The position numbers and the translations under genes were made by a program. The notes under the pieces were generated by a model. The model saw only the letters and a list, made by a program, of their open reading frames with translations. It was not told the origin of the DNA and did not search any database. A DNA stretch of 64,000 nucleotides, taken from positions 42,785 to 106,784 of the forward strand of contig CAJWTS010000002.1 in NCBI GenBank assembly GCA_913047795.1, read 5' to 3'. This stretch comes from an uncultured Verrucomicrobiota bacterium. GTDB lineage: Bacteria; Verrucomicrobiota; Kiritimatiellia; CAJWTS01. The first letter of the stretch is position 1. Each line of letters starts with the position of its first letter. Of this stretch, positions 25,860 to 33,713 are shown one piece after another.

Positions 25860-27023
25860 ATGCAGACTTTTATACAATTCGGCGCGGGAGCGGCGGGGCG
25901 GGCAGTGATGGGCGCGATTTTCTCGCGGGCTGGATTTGAAGTGGTGTTTGTCGATATTGATGAGCCCTTAATCGAGCGCCTGAATGCCAGGGGGTCCTAT
26001 TCGATCATCGAGCGATTCAGCGGTCGCCCCGAACATATCGTGACAATTGACAATGTGCGCGGCGTGTCGGCCCGCGACGGCGATCGTGTCGCCGCCGAGC
26101 TGGCCGGTGCGCTGGCAGATGGCGCGCTGGCCGGTACGTCGGTCGGTATGCGGGCGTTGCAGCACGTGGTCCCCGTTCTGGCGCATGGCATGGCGGGGAG
26201 GAACGGTCGCGGACTGGACGTGATTCTGGGCGAAAACATGAAGCACGGGGCGCTGGCCTGCGCGAAGGACCTGAAGCAGGCCGGACTAACGGAAGGGGCT
26301 GCGGGCGTTTCATGGGTCGAGGCCTGCATCGGACGCATGATCGCGCCTGTTGCGAATGACGGGTCGGATCATGTCGTTGCGGAACCGCACTTATCGCTGA
26401 TCGTGTCGAAGCCGGCTCTGCGCGCGGCGGTCATGCCGGTGGACGGACTGGTACGCACGGACGACATCAGCGCTATTGTCGACCGCAAGCTATTCATTCA
26501 TAACATGGCACATGCAACGCTCGCATACGCGGCGCGTCGGGACGCACCGCGGCTTACGTATGTACACGAGGCCGTCACGCATGCTGCTGTGCGCGAAGCG
26601 ACGATCAGATGCATGCGGGAATCGGCGCAGGCATTGGTCCTTGCGTATCCTGCCGTGTTTGGGCGTTCTGACCTCGATGCCTATATTGGGGACCTGTTGG
26701 AGCGTTTCGCGAACGAGGCGTTGGCGGACACACTGGTGCGTGTGGGTCGCGACGTATCGCGAAAACTCAGCAGGGACGATCGGCTGATCGGAGCAATGCG
26801 GCTGGCGGTGGCGCAGGGCGTGGAATGCCCTGCGCTCGGGGCATCGGTCGTCGCAGCGATGCGCTTCGTTCGCGATGCGGAGGGCGACGACGAGGGTGAT
26901 CGGGCTTTTGCGCGCGATCTGACGAACATCGGGGCGGAGCGAATCCTGGTCGAGCACTGCGAATTGGATGAGGCCAACGAGGTGGATGCGGGCGTTCGAG
27001 CGGCCGTGCTCCACGCTTGGTGA
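25860..27023 (+). CDS. mtlD: Mannitol-1-phosphate 5-dehydrogenase family protein
   Basis: A 387 aa NAD-dependent polyol-phosphate dehydrogenase, near the usual 382. The N-terminal Rossmann loop is FGAGAAGRAVMG with the acidic FVDIDEPLI that binds NAD ribose. The C-terminal catalytic half has the family lysine in VDRKLFIHNMAHATLAYAA. The family interconverts mannitol-1-phosphate and fructose-6-phosphate; no mannitol EII gene is nearby, so the precise substrate is open. Start at 25860 (AGAGG at 25849-25853) rather than the TTG at 25854. It is followed by ispE on the same strand. Confidence 0.85.
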   Translation: MQTFIQFGAGAAGRAVMGAIFSRAGFEVVFVDIDEPLIERLNARGSYSIIERFSGRPEHIVTIDNVRGVSARDGDRVAAELAGALADGALAGTSVGMRALQHVVPVLAHGMAGRNGRGLDVILGENMKHGALACAKDLKQAGLTEGAAGVSWVEACIGRMIAPVANDGSDHVVAEPHLSLIVSKPALRAAVMPVDGLVRTDDISAIVDRKLFIHNMAHATLAYAARRDAPRLTYVHEAVTHAAVREATIRCMRESAQALVLAYPAVFGRSDLDAYIGDLLERFANEALADTLVRVGRDVSRKLSRDDRLIGAMRLAVAQGVECPALGASVVAAMRFVRDAEGDDEGDRAFARDLTNIGAERILVEHCELDEANEVDAGVRAAVLHAW

Positions 27024-27072
27024 GTCAGGTGCGCTTGACAGTTGTGATGGCCCTGTGATAGTTGCGCGCGCT

Positions 27073-27993
27073 ATGGCTGATCATGGTGAGACGCTGCGCA
27101 TTGCGGGCAAGGTTAACCTGTGCCTGGCGGTTCATGGCCGACGGGACACGGGTTACCACGAGCTGTCCAGTATTCTGGTTCCTATTTCGCTTTACGACGA
27201 AATGCGGATCGAGGTGACGTCGGGATTAATCGAAACAGTACTGGACGGCGAGGGGGCCGGTTGGAATGGTTCCGACTTGACGTCGGCGAACAGCCTCACG
27301 ACAGCGGCCGCGCGTCTGCTTCGAGGGCGAACGGGTTGCAGCAAGGGCGCCCGCATTTTCCTCAAGAAGAGAATCCCGATTGGCGGCGGACTGGGTGGTG
27401 GCAGCGCGAATGCGGCGGCCACCCTGCGAATACTGAACGCGGCCTGGGAAGTGGGGCTGGGCGACGCAGAACTGCTCGAATTGGGGTTTGAGCTGGGTTG
27501 TGACGTGCCGGCCCTGTTGCATGGCGGCGCCGTATCGGTTACGGGCGCCGGAGAGTTCGTGGAGCCGGTTTCGATGGCCAACGGGGGATCGGAGGGGTGG
27601 ACACTCGTAATTGCCAATCCGCAGGTATGCATTTCCACGCAAGATATCTTCGCGCGGCATACGGTTCGCTTGACACGGGAACAGGCGCAACATACTAGTA
27701 TCCTTTCGGCGCTTAGAGAGGGAGACGTTGCGGCGCTCGCCAACGGGATGTTCAACAGCCTGGAGACGACCGCCGTCGCAAAGTATCCGATTCTGGATGT
27801 GTATCTTCGGGCACTCAGGGACTCAGGCGCAGCCGGTGCCATGTTGTCCGGGTCGGGTGCTTCCATGTTCGGAGTGGCGGAAAGCCGCGGGGCGGCCGAA
27901 GAGATAGCGCGCGAGTTTCGTGGACGGGTGGGCGAGGACGCATGGTGCGAAGTCGTCACGCTCTTGCCGGACGCAACGTGCCCGATGGTGTAA
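27073..27993 (+). CDS. ispE: 4-diphosphocytidyl-2-C-methyl-D-erythritol kinase
   Basis: GHMP kinase of the non-mevalonate isoprenoid pathway. The 306 aa protein starts GETLRIAGKVNLCLAVHGRR with the substrate-binding N-terminus, has the ATP loop IPIGGGLGGGSANAA near residue 100, and ends with the GHMP motif AGAMLSGSGASMFGV. The frame is open to 26968, overlapping mtlD, but the family N-terminus fits the ATG at 27073; no clear ribosome binding site precedes it, and a GTG at 27055 is an alternative. The last five codons and stop overlap the following tRNA gene by 15 bases. Confidence 0.92.
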   Translation: MADHGETLRIAGKVNLCLAVHGRRDTGYHELSSILVPISLYDEMRIEVTSGLIETVLDGEGAGWNGSDLTSANSLTTAAARLLRGRTGCSKGARIFLKKRIPIGGGLGGGSANAAATLRILNAAWEVGLGDAELLELGFELGCDVPALLHGGAVSVTGAGEFVEPVSMANGGSEGWTLVIANPQVCISTQDIFARHTVRLTREQAQHTSILSALREGDVAALANGMFNSLETTAVAKYPILDVYLRALRDSGAAGAMLSGSGASMFGVAESRGAAEEIAREFRGRVGEDAWCEVVTLLPDATCPMV

Positions 27994-28052
27994 TGGTAGC
28001 ACACGGCCCTTTGGAGGCCTGAGTCTAGGTTCAAATCCTAGTCGGGCAACCA
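27979..28052 (+). tRNA. tRNA-Gln (anticodon TTG)
   Basis: Acceptor TGCCCGA (27979-27985) pairs with TCGGGCA (28042-28048), followed by discriminator A and an encoded CCA (28050-28052). The D arm is GTG/CAC, the anticodon loop CTTTGGA gives TTG (reads CAA, glutamine), and the T arm CTAGG-TTCAAAT-CCTAG is perfect. The anticodon stem has four good pairs (CGGCC/GGCCT, with a C-T at the top). A tRNA-Gln between ispE and prs is a gene order known from other bacteria. Confidence 0.93.
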
Positions 28053-28126
28053 CCGGCAGTTGGCGGCGAGCGGGTTGACGAGATGATGTCGAATAGCGAT
28101 TGGTGAACTTCTAAGAAAAGGCAGGC

Positions 28127-29089
28127 ATGCAGAAAGACCTGGAACTGAAAATCTTTTCGGGCAGCTCCAACCCCGAACTTGCGAAGAGTATGGCGGACTA
28201 TTTGCAGGTCGATCTCTGCGATGTTGATATCACGCGTTTCCCGGAGGGCGAGATCTTCGTCAAGATCCGCGAAAATATCCGCGGGCGAGATGTGTTCATC
28301 GTGCAGTCAGTCTGTATGCCCCCGAATGAAAATTTGATGGAGTTATTGATCATGATCGACGCCGCGCGTCGCGCGTCGGCGGATCGTATCACAGCGGTGA
28401 TTCCGTTTTACGGCTATGGACGCCAGGATCGCAAGGACCAGCCGCGCGTCCCGATTACGGCAAAACTGGTTGCTAATCTGTTGGTGGCTGCGGGAGCGAA
28501 CCGCATTCTGAGCATGGATTTCCACGCGCACCAGATCCAGGGGTTCTTCGATATTCCCGTGGATCATCTTTATGCGGCCCCCGTGTTCGTAAAGTATATC
28601 GAAGGAAAGTATCTGGAGAATCCGGTTGTTGTGTCACCGGACCCCGGCAGTTTGAAGATGGCACTGGGCTACTCCCAACGCTTGAAAGCGGGTGTCGCGC
28701 TGGTCGCCAAGAAGCGAAAGGGGCCAACGGAGGTGGAGGCGATGAGCGTCGTTGGGGATGTGGAGGGGTGCTCCGCGATCATGGTCGACGACATGTCGAC
28801 GACGGCCGGTACGCTTTGTGAAGCGGCGAATTTGCTGAAGGATCAGGGCGCAACATCAATCATTGCGGTCGTATCGCACGCGAGCATGGTTCCCATGGCC
28901 TTCGATCGACTGAAGGATTCGCCGATCACGGAGTTGGTGGTTACGGACAGCATCCCGCTGCAGCCGGGTTCGGATGACAAGTTTCCGATCACCGTGCTCA
29001 CGATCGCTGGACTTCTGGCTGAGGCCGTGATGCGCATTCATGCCAATGCTTCGGTGACGTCGCTGTTCGAGCCGGATATTGAACTCTGA
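28127..29089 (+). CDS. prs: Ribose-phosphate pyrophosphokinase
   Basis: Makes PRPP from ribose-5-phosphate and ATP, feeding nucleotide, histidine and tryptophan synthesis. At 320 aa it is the standard class I size. It begins LKIFSGSSNPELAK and contains MDFHAHQIQGFFDIPVDHL (metal and ATP site), YGYGRQDRKDQPR, the PRPP loop IMVDDMSTTAGTL near residue 224, and the flexible-loop stretch VAKKRKGPTEVE. It is 74 bases downstream of tRNA-Gln. Confidence 0.97.
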   Translation: MQKDLELKIFSGSSNPELAKSMADYLQVDLCDVDITRFPEGEIFVKIRENIRGRDVFIVQSVCMPPNENLMELLIMIDAARRASADRITAVIPFYGYGRQDRKDQPRVPITAKLVANLLVAAGANRILSMDFHAHQIQGFFDIPVDHLYAAPVFVKYIEGKYLENPVVVSPDPGSLKMALGYSQRLKAGVALVAKKRKGPTEVEAMSVVGDVEGCSAIMVDDMSTTAGTLCEAANLLKDQGATSIIAVVSHASMVPMAFDRLKDSPITELVVTDSIPLQPGSDDKFPITVLTIAGLLAEAVMRIHANASVTSLFEPDIEL

Positions 29090-29178
29090 ACCTTGTGTTC
29101 CGTGGCCGCTGCGGATTTGACCGTAAGCTCAAAACAAGCGATCTGGGCGTCATGAGGACCGGTCCGGAAGTTCTTGAA

Positions 29179-29194
29179 TTGACCGCTTGACCGC
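29179..29194 (+). repeat. Tandem TTGACCGC in the prs-rplY gap
   Basis: TTGACCGC occurs twice head to tail (29179-29186 and 29187-29194), with a further TTGACCG at 29117-29123. ATTATA at 29211-29216 lies 18 bases after the second copy, so this may be the -35 part of a promoter for rplY, doubled. By-eye reading. Confidence 0.35.
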
Positions 29195-29246
29195 GGGGAC
29201 CGCACTCGGCATTATATCGCGCTTTCCTTAGCGGAGGATTGAGCCC

Positions 29247-29933
29247 ATGGCAGACGAGATTACATTAACAGCAGCGAACCGTGCGGTGAGTGGTTCGGGT
29301 GCGGCGCGCCGTTTGCGGCGTACCGGTATTGTTCCGGCGATTTACACCGGCGAGGCGGGAGGCTCTGAGCTGATTCAGCTTAACGGGCACGATTTCGAGC
29401 TATTGCTCCAGCGGCATCACGGTGAGAGCCTGGTGATCGATCTTCAACTGGAGAAGGGTAAAGCGAAGAAGGTTCTTCTTAAGGAAGTTCAGCATGATCC
29501 GCTGCACGACAATATTTTGCATGCCGACTTTCTGGAAATTTCGATGACCAAGAAACTGCGCGTGGGTGTGCCGTTGAATCTGACTGGAGAGCCGATAGGT
29601 GTCTCCGCCGAAGGCGGGACACTTAATCATTTGCTCAGAGAGCTCGAGATCGAATGCCTGCCGATGGACATTCCAGAGGAAATCCTGGTCGACGTTTCGG
29701 CGTTGGGAATCGGGGGCCTGCTGCGGGTGTCCGATGTGACGGTCGATCCAGCGTTGGAGATTATCGCGGAGCCGACCGTTGGTGTCGCGGGTGTCGAAGC
29801 GCCGCGGGTTGAGGAAGAGCCTGAGGTCGGGGAGGAAGAGGGCGCCGAGGGCGAACCGAAGGTCATTGGCGACAAGGGCGAAGGCGATGCCCCGGATTCG
29901 GACGAGAAGGAAGCCGCGTCCGACGAGTCCTGA
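29247..29933 (+). CDS. rplY: 50S ribosomal protein L25 (CTC/TL5 type)
   Basis: Binds 5S rRNA in the large subunit. The 228 aa protein is the long CTC form. The N-terminal L25 domain (residues about 4-95, with ARRLRRTGIVPAIYTG and LLKEVQHDPLHDNILHADFL) is followed by the TL5 beta domain (about 95-190). An acidic tail rich in Glu, Gly and Asp ends DEKEAASDES. A strong GGAGG lies about ten bases before the ATG. Its stop is one base before the pth start. Confidence 0.94.
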   Translation: MADEITLTAANRAVSGSGAARRLRRTGIVPAIYTGEAGGSELIQLNGHDFELLLQRHHGESLVIDLQLEKGKAKKVLLKEVQHDPLHDNILHADFLEISMTKKLRVGVPLNLTGEPIGVSAEGGTLNHLLRELEIECLPMDIPEEILVDVSALGIGGLLRVSDVTVDPALEIIAEPTVGVAGVEAPRVEEEPEVGEEEGAEGEPKVIGDKGEGDAPDSDEKEAASDES

Positions 29934-29934
29934 C

Positions 29935-30522
29935 GTGAAGTTGATCGCTGGACTGGGGAATCCAGGCAAGGCGTACGTCCAGACGCCGCATAACATCGGG
30001 GCCAATGTCGTACGCGAATTGTGCAATCGTCTCCAGTCCCGGTTACGGCGAAGCTGGCGGTTCAAGGCTCGTACGGGCGACGCGACCTGGCAGGGCGAAT
30101 CGCTCCTGCTGGTGGAACCCCTGACTTTCATGAATTTGAGTGGTAATGCAGTGGGCGCTGCCATGCGCTACCGGAAATTGACACCGCATGACCTCGTCGT
30201 GGTATTGGATGATGTCGATCTCGAATTGGGGCGCATACGCATTAAACCGTCGGGGGGTACCGGAGGGCACCGGGGACTCGGATCAGTCGTCGACCATTTG
30301 GGGACCGACGCTTTTCTACGGGTGCGCGTGGGCGTCGGGCGGCATGCGAAGAGGGATGTGGTGGAGCATGTGCTTCGCCCGTTCGGTAAAGAGGAGCTAT
30401 CCCTGGCAAAAGTTATGATTAGACATTCAGCCGATGCCGTGTTACGCATTATCGATTCTGGACATGACGCGGCCATGAATGCCTACAACGGCACGATGTT
30501 CGACGCCGGGGATGCGGATTGA
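29935..30522 (+). CDS. pth: Peptidyl-tRNA hydrolase
   Basis: Releases peptides from stalled peptidyl-tRNA. At 195 aa it is the normal length when started at GTG 29935, giving MKLIAGLGNPGKAYVQTPHN, the family N-terminus with the catalytic His in TPHNIG. Other marks are LVEPLTFMNLSGNAV, VVLDDVDLELG with the catalytic Asp, and KPSGGTGGHRGLGSV. The start is a GTG one base after the rplY stop; the frame extends upstream inside rplY but that part is not protein-like. rplY-pth adjacency is typical. Confidence 0.96.
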   Translation: MKLIAGLGNPGKAYVQTPHNIGANVVRELCNRLQSRLRRSWRFKARTGDATWQGESLLLVEPLTFMNLSGNAVGAAMRYRKLTPHDLVVVLDDVDLELGRIRIKPSGGTGGHRGLGSVVDHLGTDAFLRVRVGVGRHAKRDVVEHVLRPFGKEELSLAKVMIRHSADAVLRIIDSGHDAAMNAYNGTMFDAGDAD

Positions 30523-30546
30523 GCCCATTTATTGAGAGGAATTGAC

Positions 30547-30888
30547 GTGAGAGCATACGAAGGCTTGTTTATTTTTGACGAGAGCGTGAGCGAGGAAGAT
30601 CTGGGGCAAATCCTGGAACGGATCGACGGAGAGATGAAGAACCTCGGCGGCGGTATCTCCGGCACGGAACGCCTCGGGCGTTACTCTTTTGCGCGACCCA
30701 CGAAAAAGCGTACGGCAGGGCGGTACGTGCGAGTGACTTTCGAGCTCGATGAATTGAAGATGGGGGACCTGCTGGCGCGCTGCAAATTGAATCCCGATGT
30801 TTTCCGGGTGCAAATTGTTCGACATGATTCGCTGCCCGAACCGCAGGCCGTCGTGGAGGAAGCTGAGACCAGTGGCGTCGCTGAATAA
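30547..30888 (+). CDS. rpsF: 30S ribosomal protein S6
   Basis: A 113 aa ribosomal protein that pairs with S18 on the small subunit. It reads MRAYEGLFIFDESVSEED, with later ERLGRYSFARPTKKR and FELDELKMGDLLARCKLN. The start is GTG at 30547 with AGAGGA at 30535-30540 six bases before it; an upstream TTG at 30532 would lack a ribosome binding site. It overlaps ssb by 17 bases and heads the classic rpsF-ssb-rpsR-rplI set. Confidence 0.94.
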   Translation: MRAYEGLFIFDESVSEEDLGQILERIDGEMKNLGGGISGTERLGRYSFARPTKKRTAGRYVRVTFELDELKMGDLLARCKLNPDVFRVQIVRHDSLPEPQAVVEEAETSGVAE

Positions 30889-31501
30889 AGTCTTGTTGAT
30901 CGGTAATCTCACGCGCGATCCCGAAATTCGCTACGTGCCGACGGGTTCCGCCGTGAGCGATCTGCGGCTCGCCGTGAACCGCAAGTATCGCACGTCGTCC
31001 GGTGAGGAACGGGAAGAGGTGTGTTTTGTGGACGTGGTTGTGTGGGGACGGCAGGCGGAGGCCTGTGGGCAGTACCTTTCCAAGGGGTCGCCATTGCTGG
31101 TCGAGGGCCGTTTGAAGTATGACGAGTGGGAGAAAGACGGACAGCGCAACAGCAGGATCAGTGTCGTGGCCGAACGTACGCAGTTCCTCAGTAGTCCGCG
31201 CCGTGGAGAGTATGAGGATGGGCCACCCGCCACTGCGGAAGCGCCGTCATCGCAAGCACAGTCTCCAGCGCAAGGACAGTCTCCCGCGCAAGGACAGTCT
31301 CCCGCACAAGGACAGTCCCCCGCACAAGGACAGTCCCCCGCACAAGGACAGTCCCCAGCACAAGGACAGTCCCCCGCACAAGGACAGTCCCCCGCACAAG
31401 GACAGTCCCCAGCACCTATGCCATTGGCTGCTCCGCCGGCGGCAGCGTCCGACATGGGGGCTCCGGCAGCCGTTGGGGATGAGGACGATTTGCCATTCTA
31501 A
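30872..31501 (+). CDS. ssb: Single-stranded DNA-binding protein with repeat-expanded linker
   Basis: Binds ssDNA in replication and repair. The 209 aa protein starts at GTG 30872 (MASLNKVLLIGNLTRDPEI) with GGAGGA at 30855-30860. The OB fold covers about residues 3-108, including DVVVWGRQAEAC and LVEGRLKYDEW. The linker is nine hexapeptides, QAQSPA then eight QGQSPA (about residues 128-181). The C-terminal tip EDDLPF is the acidic SSB-Ct that recruits partner proteins. The first 17 bases overlap rpsF, so translation is probably coupled. Confidence 0.95.
   Translation: MASLNKVLLIGNLTRDPEIRYVPTGSAVSDLRLAVNRKYRTSSGEEREEVCFVDVVVWGRQAEACGQYLSKGSPLLVEGRLKYDEWEKDGQRNSRISVVAERTQFLSSPRRGEYEDGPPATAEAPSSQAQSPAQGQSPAQGQSPAQGQSPAQGQSPAQGQSPAQGQSPAQGQSPAQGQSPAPMPLAAPPAAASDMGAPAAVGDEDDLPF
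31253..31414 (+). repeat. 18-bp tandem repeat inside ssb (9 units)
   Basis: Nine 18-base units run in frame: one variant at 31253-31270 and eight at 31271-31414 that share CAAGGACAGT and differ only in synonymous positions of the Pro-Ala codons. Units 3-4-5 and 6-7-8 are identical trios, a 54-base higher-order duplication, pointing to recent expansion by slippage or unequal exchange. Confidence 0.95.
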
Positions 31502-31539
31502 TCAGAGTATTAAATGATCTATAACATCAGGAACTAATT

Positions 31540-31791
31540 ATGGCACGTGAACGAAAATCAGATGGCGATAAAGGGAAGCCCCGACGTCGCACGACGGACA
31601 TGACGCGTCGGCGTCTTCGGGATCTTGAGGGCTTGAAGGTAATTGACCCGCGTAACTACGACCTGCTACGGAAATGCACCACGGAGCAGGGAAAGATTCT
31701 CCCCGCGCGCTATACCGGTGCCACACCGAAACAACAACGCCAATTGAAACGCGCGATTCGACGCGCACGTGAAGTTGGAATGGTTAGCTAG
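31540..31791 (+). CDS. rpsR: 30S ribosomal protein S18
   Basis: An 83 aa basic ribosomal protein. The core reads VIDPRNYDLLRKCTTEQGKI and ILPARYTGATPKQQRQLKRA, the conserved S18 helix region that contacts S6. The N-terminal 25 residues are a charged, presumably disordered lead. It lies 38 bases after ssb. Confidence 0.96.
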   Translation: MARERKSDGDKGKPRRRTTDMTRRRLRDLEGLKVIDPRNYDLLRKCTTEQGKILPARYTGATPKQQRQLKRAIRRAREVGMVS

Positions 31792-31820
31792 GACCGTCGA
31801 CGGTCAAACGGGAGCGTACG

Positions 31821-32267
31821 ATGAGTATAGAAGTTCTGCTTGTTTCTGATGTGGAGAATTTGGGCGAGATCGGCGACATCGTTAATGTAGCTGATGGCTA
31901 TGCGCGAAATTACCTGTATCCGCATAAACTGGGTGCGCCGGTCACGGATTCGGCTCGTCGGCGAATTGAGAAGATCCGGGGCGAGCGCGACGCTGAACGT
32001 ACGGCCGACCTCGATGGGGCACGGGAGCGCCAGGCACGCCTCAGCGAGATCGAGATCGTAATTGCGGCCAAGGCCGGTGAGGACGGTAAGCTGTACGGTT
32101 CGGTCACGGCTGCGCAGGTGGCTGATGATTTACGAGAAAAGGGTTTCGAAATTGAAGACGCGTCCGTGGAGCTGGCCCCGATCAAGGAGTTGGGCGAGTC
32201 GGAGGCCCGGATCAAGTTGCACGCCGAGATCGAGTCTTCGATTAAGGTTCGGGTCGTCGAGGGATGA
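31821..32267 (+). CDS. rplI: 50S ribosomal protein L9
   Basis: A 148 aa L9: N-terminal rRNA-binding domain with EVLLVSDVENLGEIGDIVNV and GYARNYLYPHKLGAP, a connecting long helix, and a C-terminal domain with AAKAGEDGKLYGSVTAAQVA. GGGAG at 31810-31814 precedes the ATG. It is followed six bases later by dnaB, as in many bacteria. Confidence 0.96.
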   Translation: MSIEVLLVSDVENLGEIGDIVNVADGYARNYLYPHKLGAPVTDSARRRIEKIRGERDAERTADLDGARERQARLSEIEIVIAAKAGEDGKLYGSVTAAQVADDLREKGFEIEDASVELAPIKELGESEARIKLHAEIESSIKVRVVEG

Positions 32268-32273
32268 TGCGTA

Positions 32274-33713
32274 ATGCCTGCGGAGCCGGCCTCTCAAGAT
32301 AACGGTTCGCGACCGGGTCGGATTCCACCGCATAGTCACGAAGCCGAGCAGGGCGTGATTGGTTGCATCCTGCTCGACGCCGAGCGTGCTCTCGATTTCT
32401 GTATCGAGCGTAAACTTTCCGCCGAGTCGTTTCATATTCCCGCGCATCGTTCTATCTACGATGTCCTCGTATCCATGAGCTCGGCGGGCGAACCTGTCGA
32501 TGTCTTGACGGTGACGCAGAAACTGCGTGATACGGGGCAACTGGAGCGCGTGGGTGGCGCGGTTGAGTTGGATCGCATCATTGATGCAACACCGACCGCC
32601 GCGCACGCGGAGTACTATATTTCATTGGTGCGGGAGAAGCATATTCTCCGGTCGGTCATCGATTGGGCGCGTGCCGCGGAACGACAATGCATTGGTGCGA
32701 CGGACTCCGCCGATACGGTCTTGAGTGACATCGAGCAGCGGTTGCTGGGCATTACCGATACGGAGCATGGTCGTATGGTGCCCTGGTCGGAGTCCGTGAA
32801 GCTCGCCATGGAGCACATTGAGAAGGTGTTTCTGACGAAGACTGGAATTTACGGTCTGTCGACGGGTTTCCGCAATCTGGACAAAGTGCTCATGGGCATG
32901 AAGCGGGCAGAGATGATCATTATCGCCGCCCGTCCGTCGATGGGGAAGACCTCGCTGGCGATGAACATCGCAGAGAATGTGGCGCTGGGGAAGCTGTCGC
33001 AGGACGGAAGTCACGCGGTCGGGATCTTCAGCCTCGAGATGTCACGTGAAGCGCTTTTGGTTCGCATGCTTTGTTCGCACGCCCGCGTGAGCACGCATAA
33101 AATCTCAGGGGGATATGTTTCGGCGAACGAAGCCCATGGTCCGCTGACGCAGGCTGCTTCGGCACTAAGCAAGGTGTCTATTCATCTGGATGATACCGGT
33201 GGGCTTGACGTCCTCGAACTACGTGCGCGGGCACGACGCATGAAGCAAAAGTACAAAATTGAATTGGTCGTCGTCGATTATCTCCAGCTCCTGCATTCGA
33301 AGGAGCACTCGCGGCAGGGGTTACAGGTGGAGACCGCGGCGATATCGGGGCATCTCAAGGCCATGGCCAAGGAACTGGACCTGCCGGTGCTTGCCCTCAG
33401 CCAGCTCAGTCGTGCTCCTGATAATCGCGACAAGTCGGGCACGCCCCGACTTTCAGATCTGCGCGACTCGGGTGCCATTGAGCAGGATGCCGACGTTGTC
33501 TGCATGCTTCGTCGCCCCTGTCGTTACCCGGAAGATGAATTGGCTGGCGATGCCACCCTGGCGATCGTCGATATTGTTAAACAGCGCAACGGCCCGACGG
33601 GGGAAGTGCATCTCAATTTCGAGGAAGAATTCACTCGTTTCGCGGACCGTGCCGGCGGCGGCGACAACGATTTGGGGGCGATGGAGATGGAAGAGCCGGT
33701 TGAATTGCCATGA
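32274..33713 (+). CDS. dnaB: Replicative DNA helicase
   Basis: Hexameric 5'-3' helicase that unwinds DNA at the replication fork. The 479 aa protein has an N-terminal DnaB domain (about 15-125, PHSHEAEQGVIGCILLD) and a RecA-like core with Walker A ARPSMGKTSLAMNI near residue 219, Walker B-region VVVDYLQLL, and LRDSGAIEQDADVV. No intein is present. GAGGGA at 32259-32264 precedes the ATG. The stop overlaps the bamA start (ATGA). Confidence 0.96.
   Translation: MPAEPASQDNGSRPGRIPPHSHEAEQGVIGCILLDAERALDFCIERKLSAESFHIPAHRSIYDVLVSMSSAGEPVDVLTVTQKLRDTGQLERVGGAVELDRIIDATPTAAHAEYYISLVREKHILRSVIDWARAAERQCIGATDSADTVLSDIEQRLLGITDTEHGRMVPWSESVKLAMEHIEKVFLTKTGIYGLSTGFRNLDKVLMGMKRAEMIIIAARPSMGKTSLAMNIAENVALGKLSQDGSHAVGIFSLEMSREALLVRMLCSHARVSTHKISGGYVSANEAHGPLTQAASALSKVSIHLDDTGGLDVLELRARARRMKQKYKIELVVVDYLQLLHSKEHSRQGLQVETAAISGHLKAMAKELDLPVLALSQLSRAPDNRDKSGTPRLSDLRDSGAIEQDADVVCMLRRPCRYPEDELAGDATLAIVDIVKQRNGPTGEVHLNFEEEFTRFADRAGGGDNDLGAMEMEEPVELP

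Noticed and set aside
31253..31414. CRISPR-like regular repeat
   Set aside because: The units are contiguous, without spacers, and in frame inside ssb.
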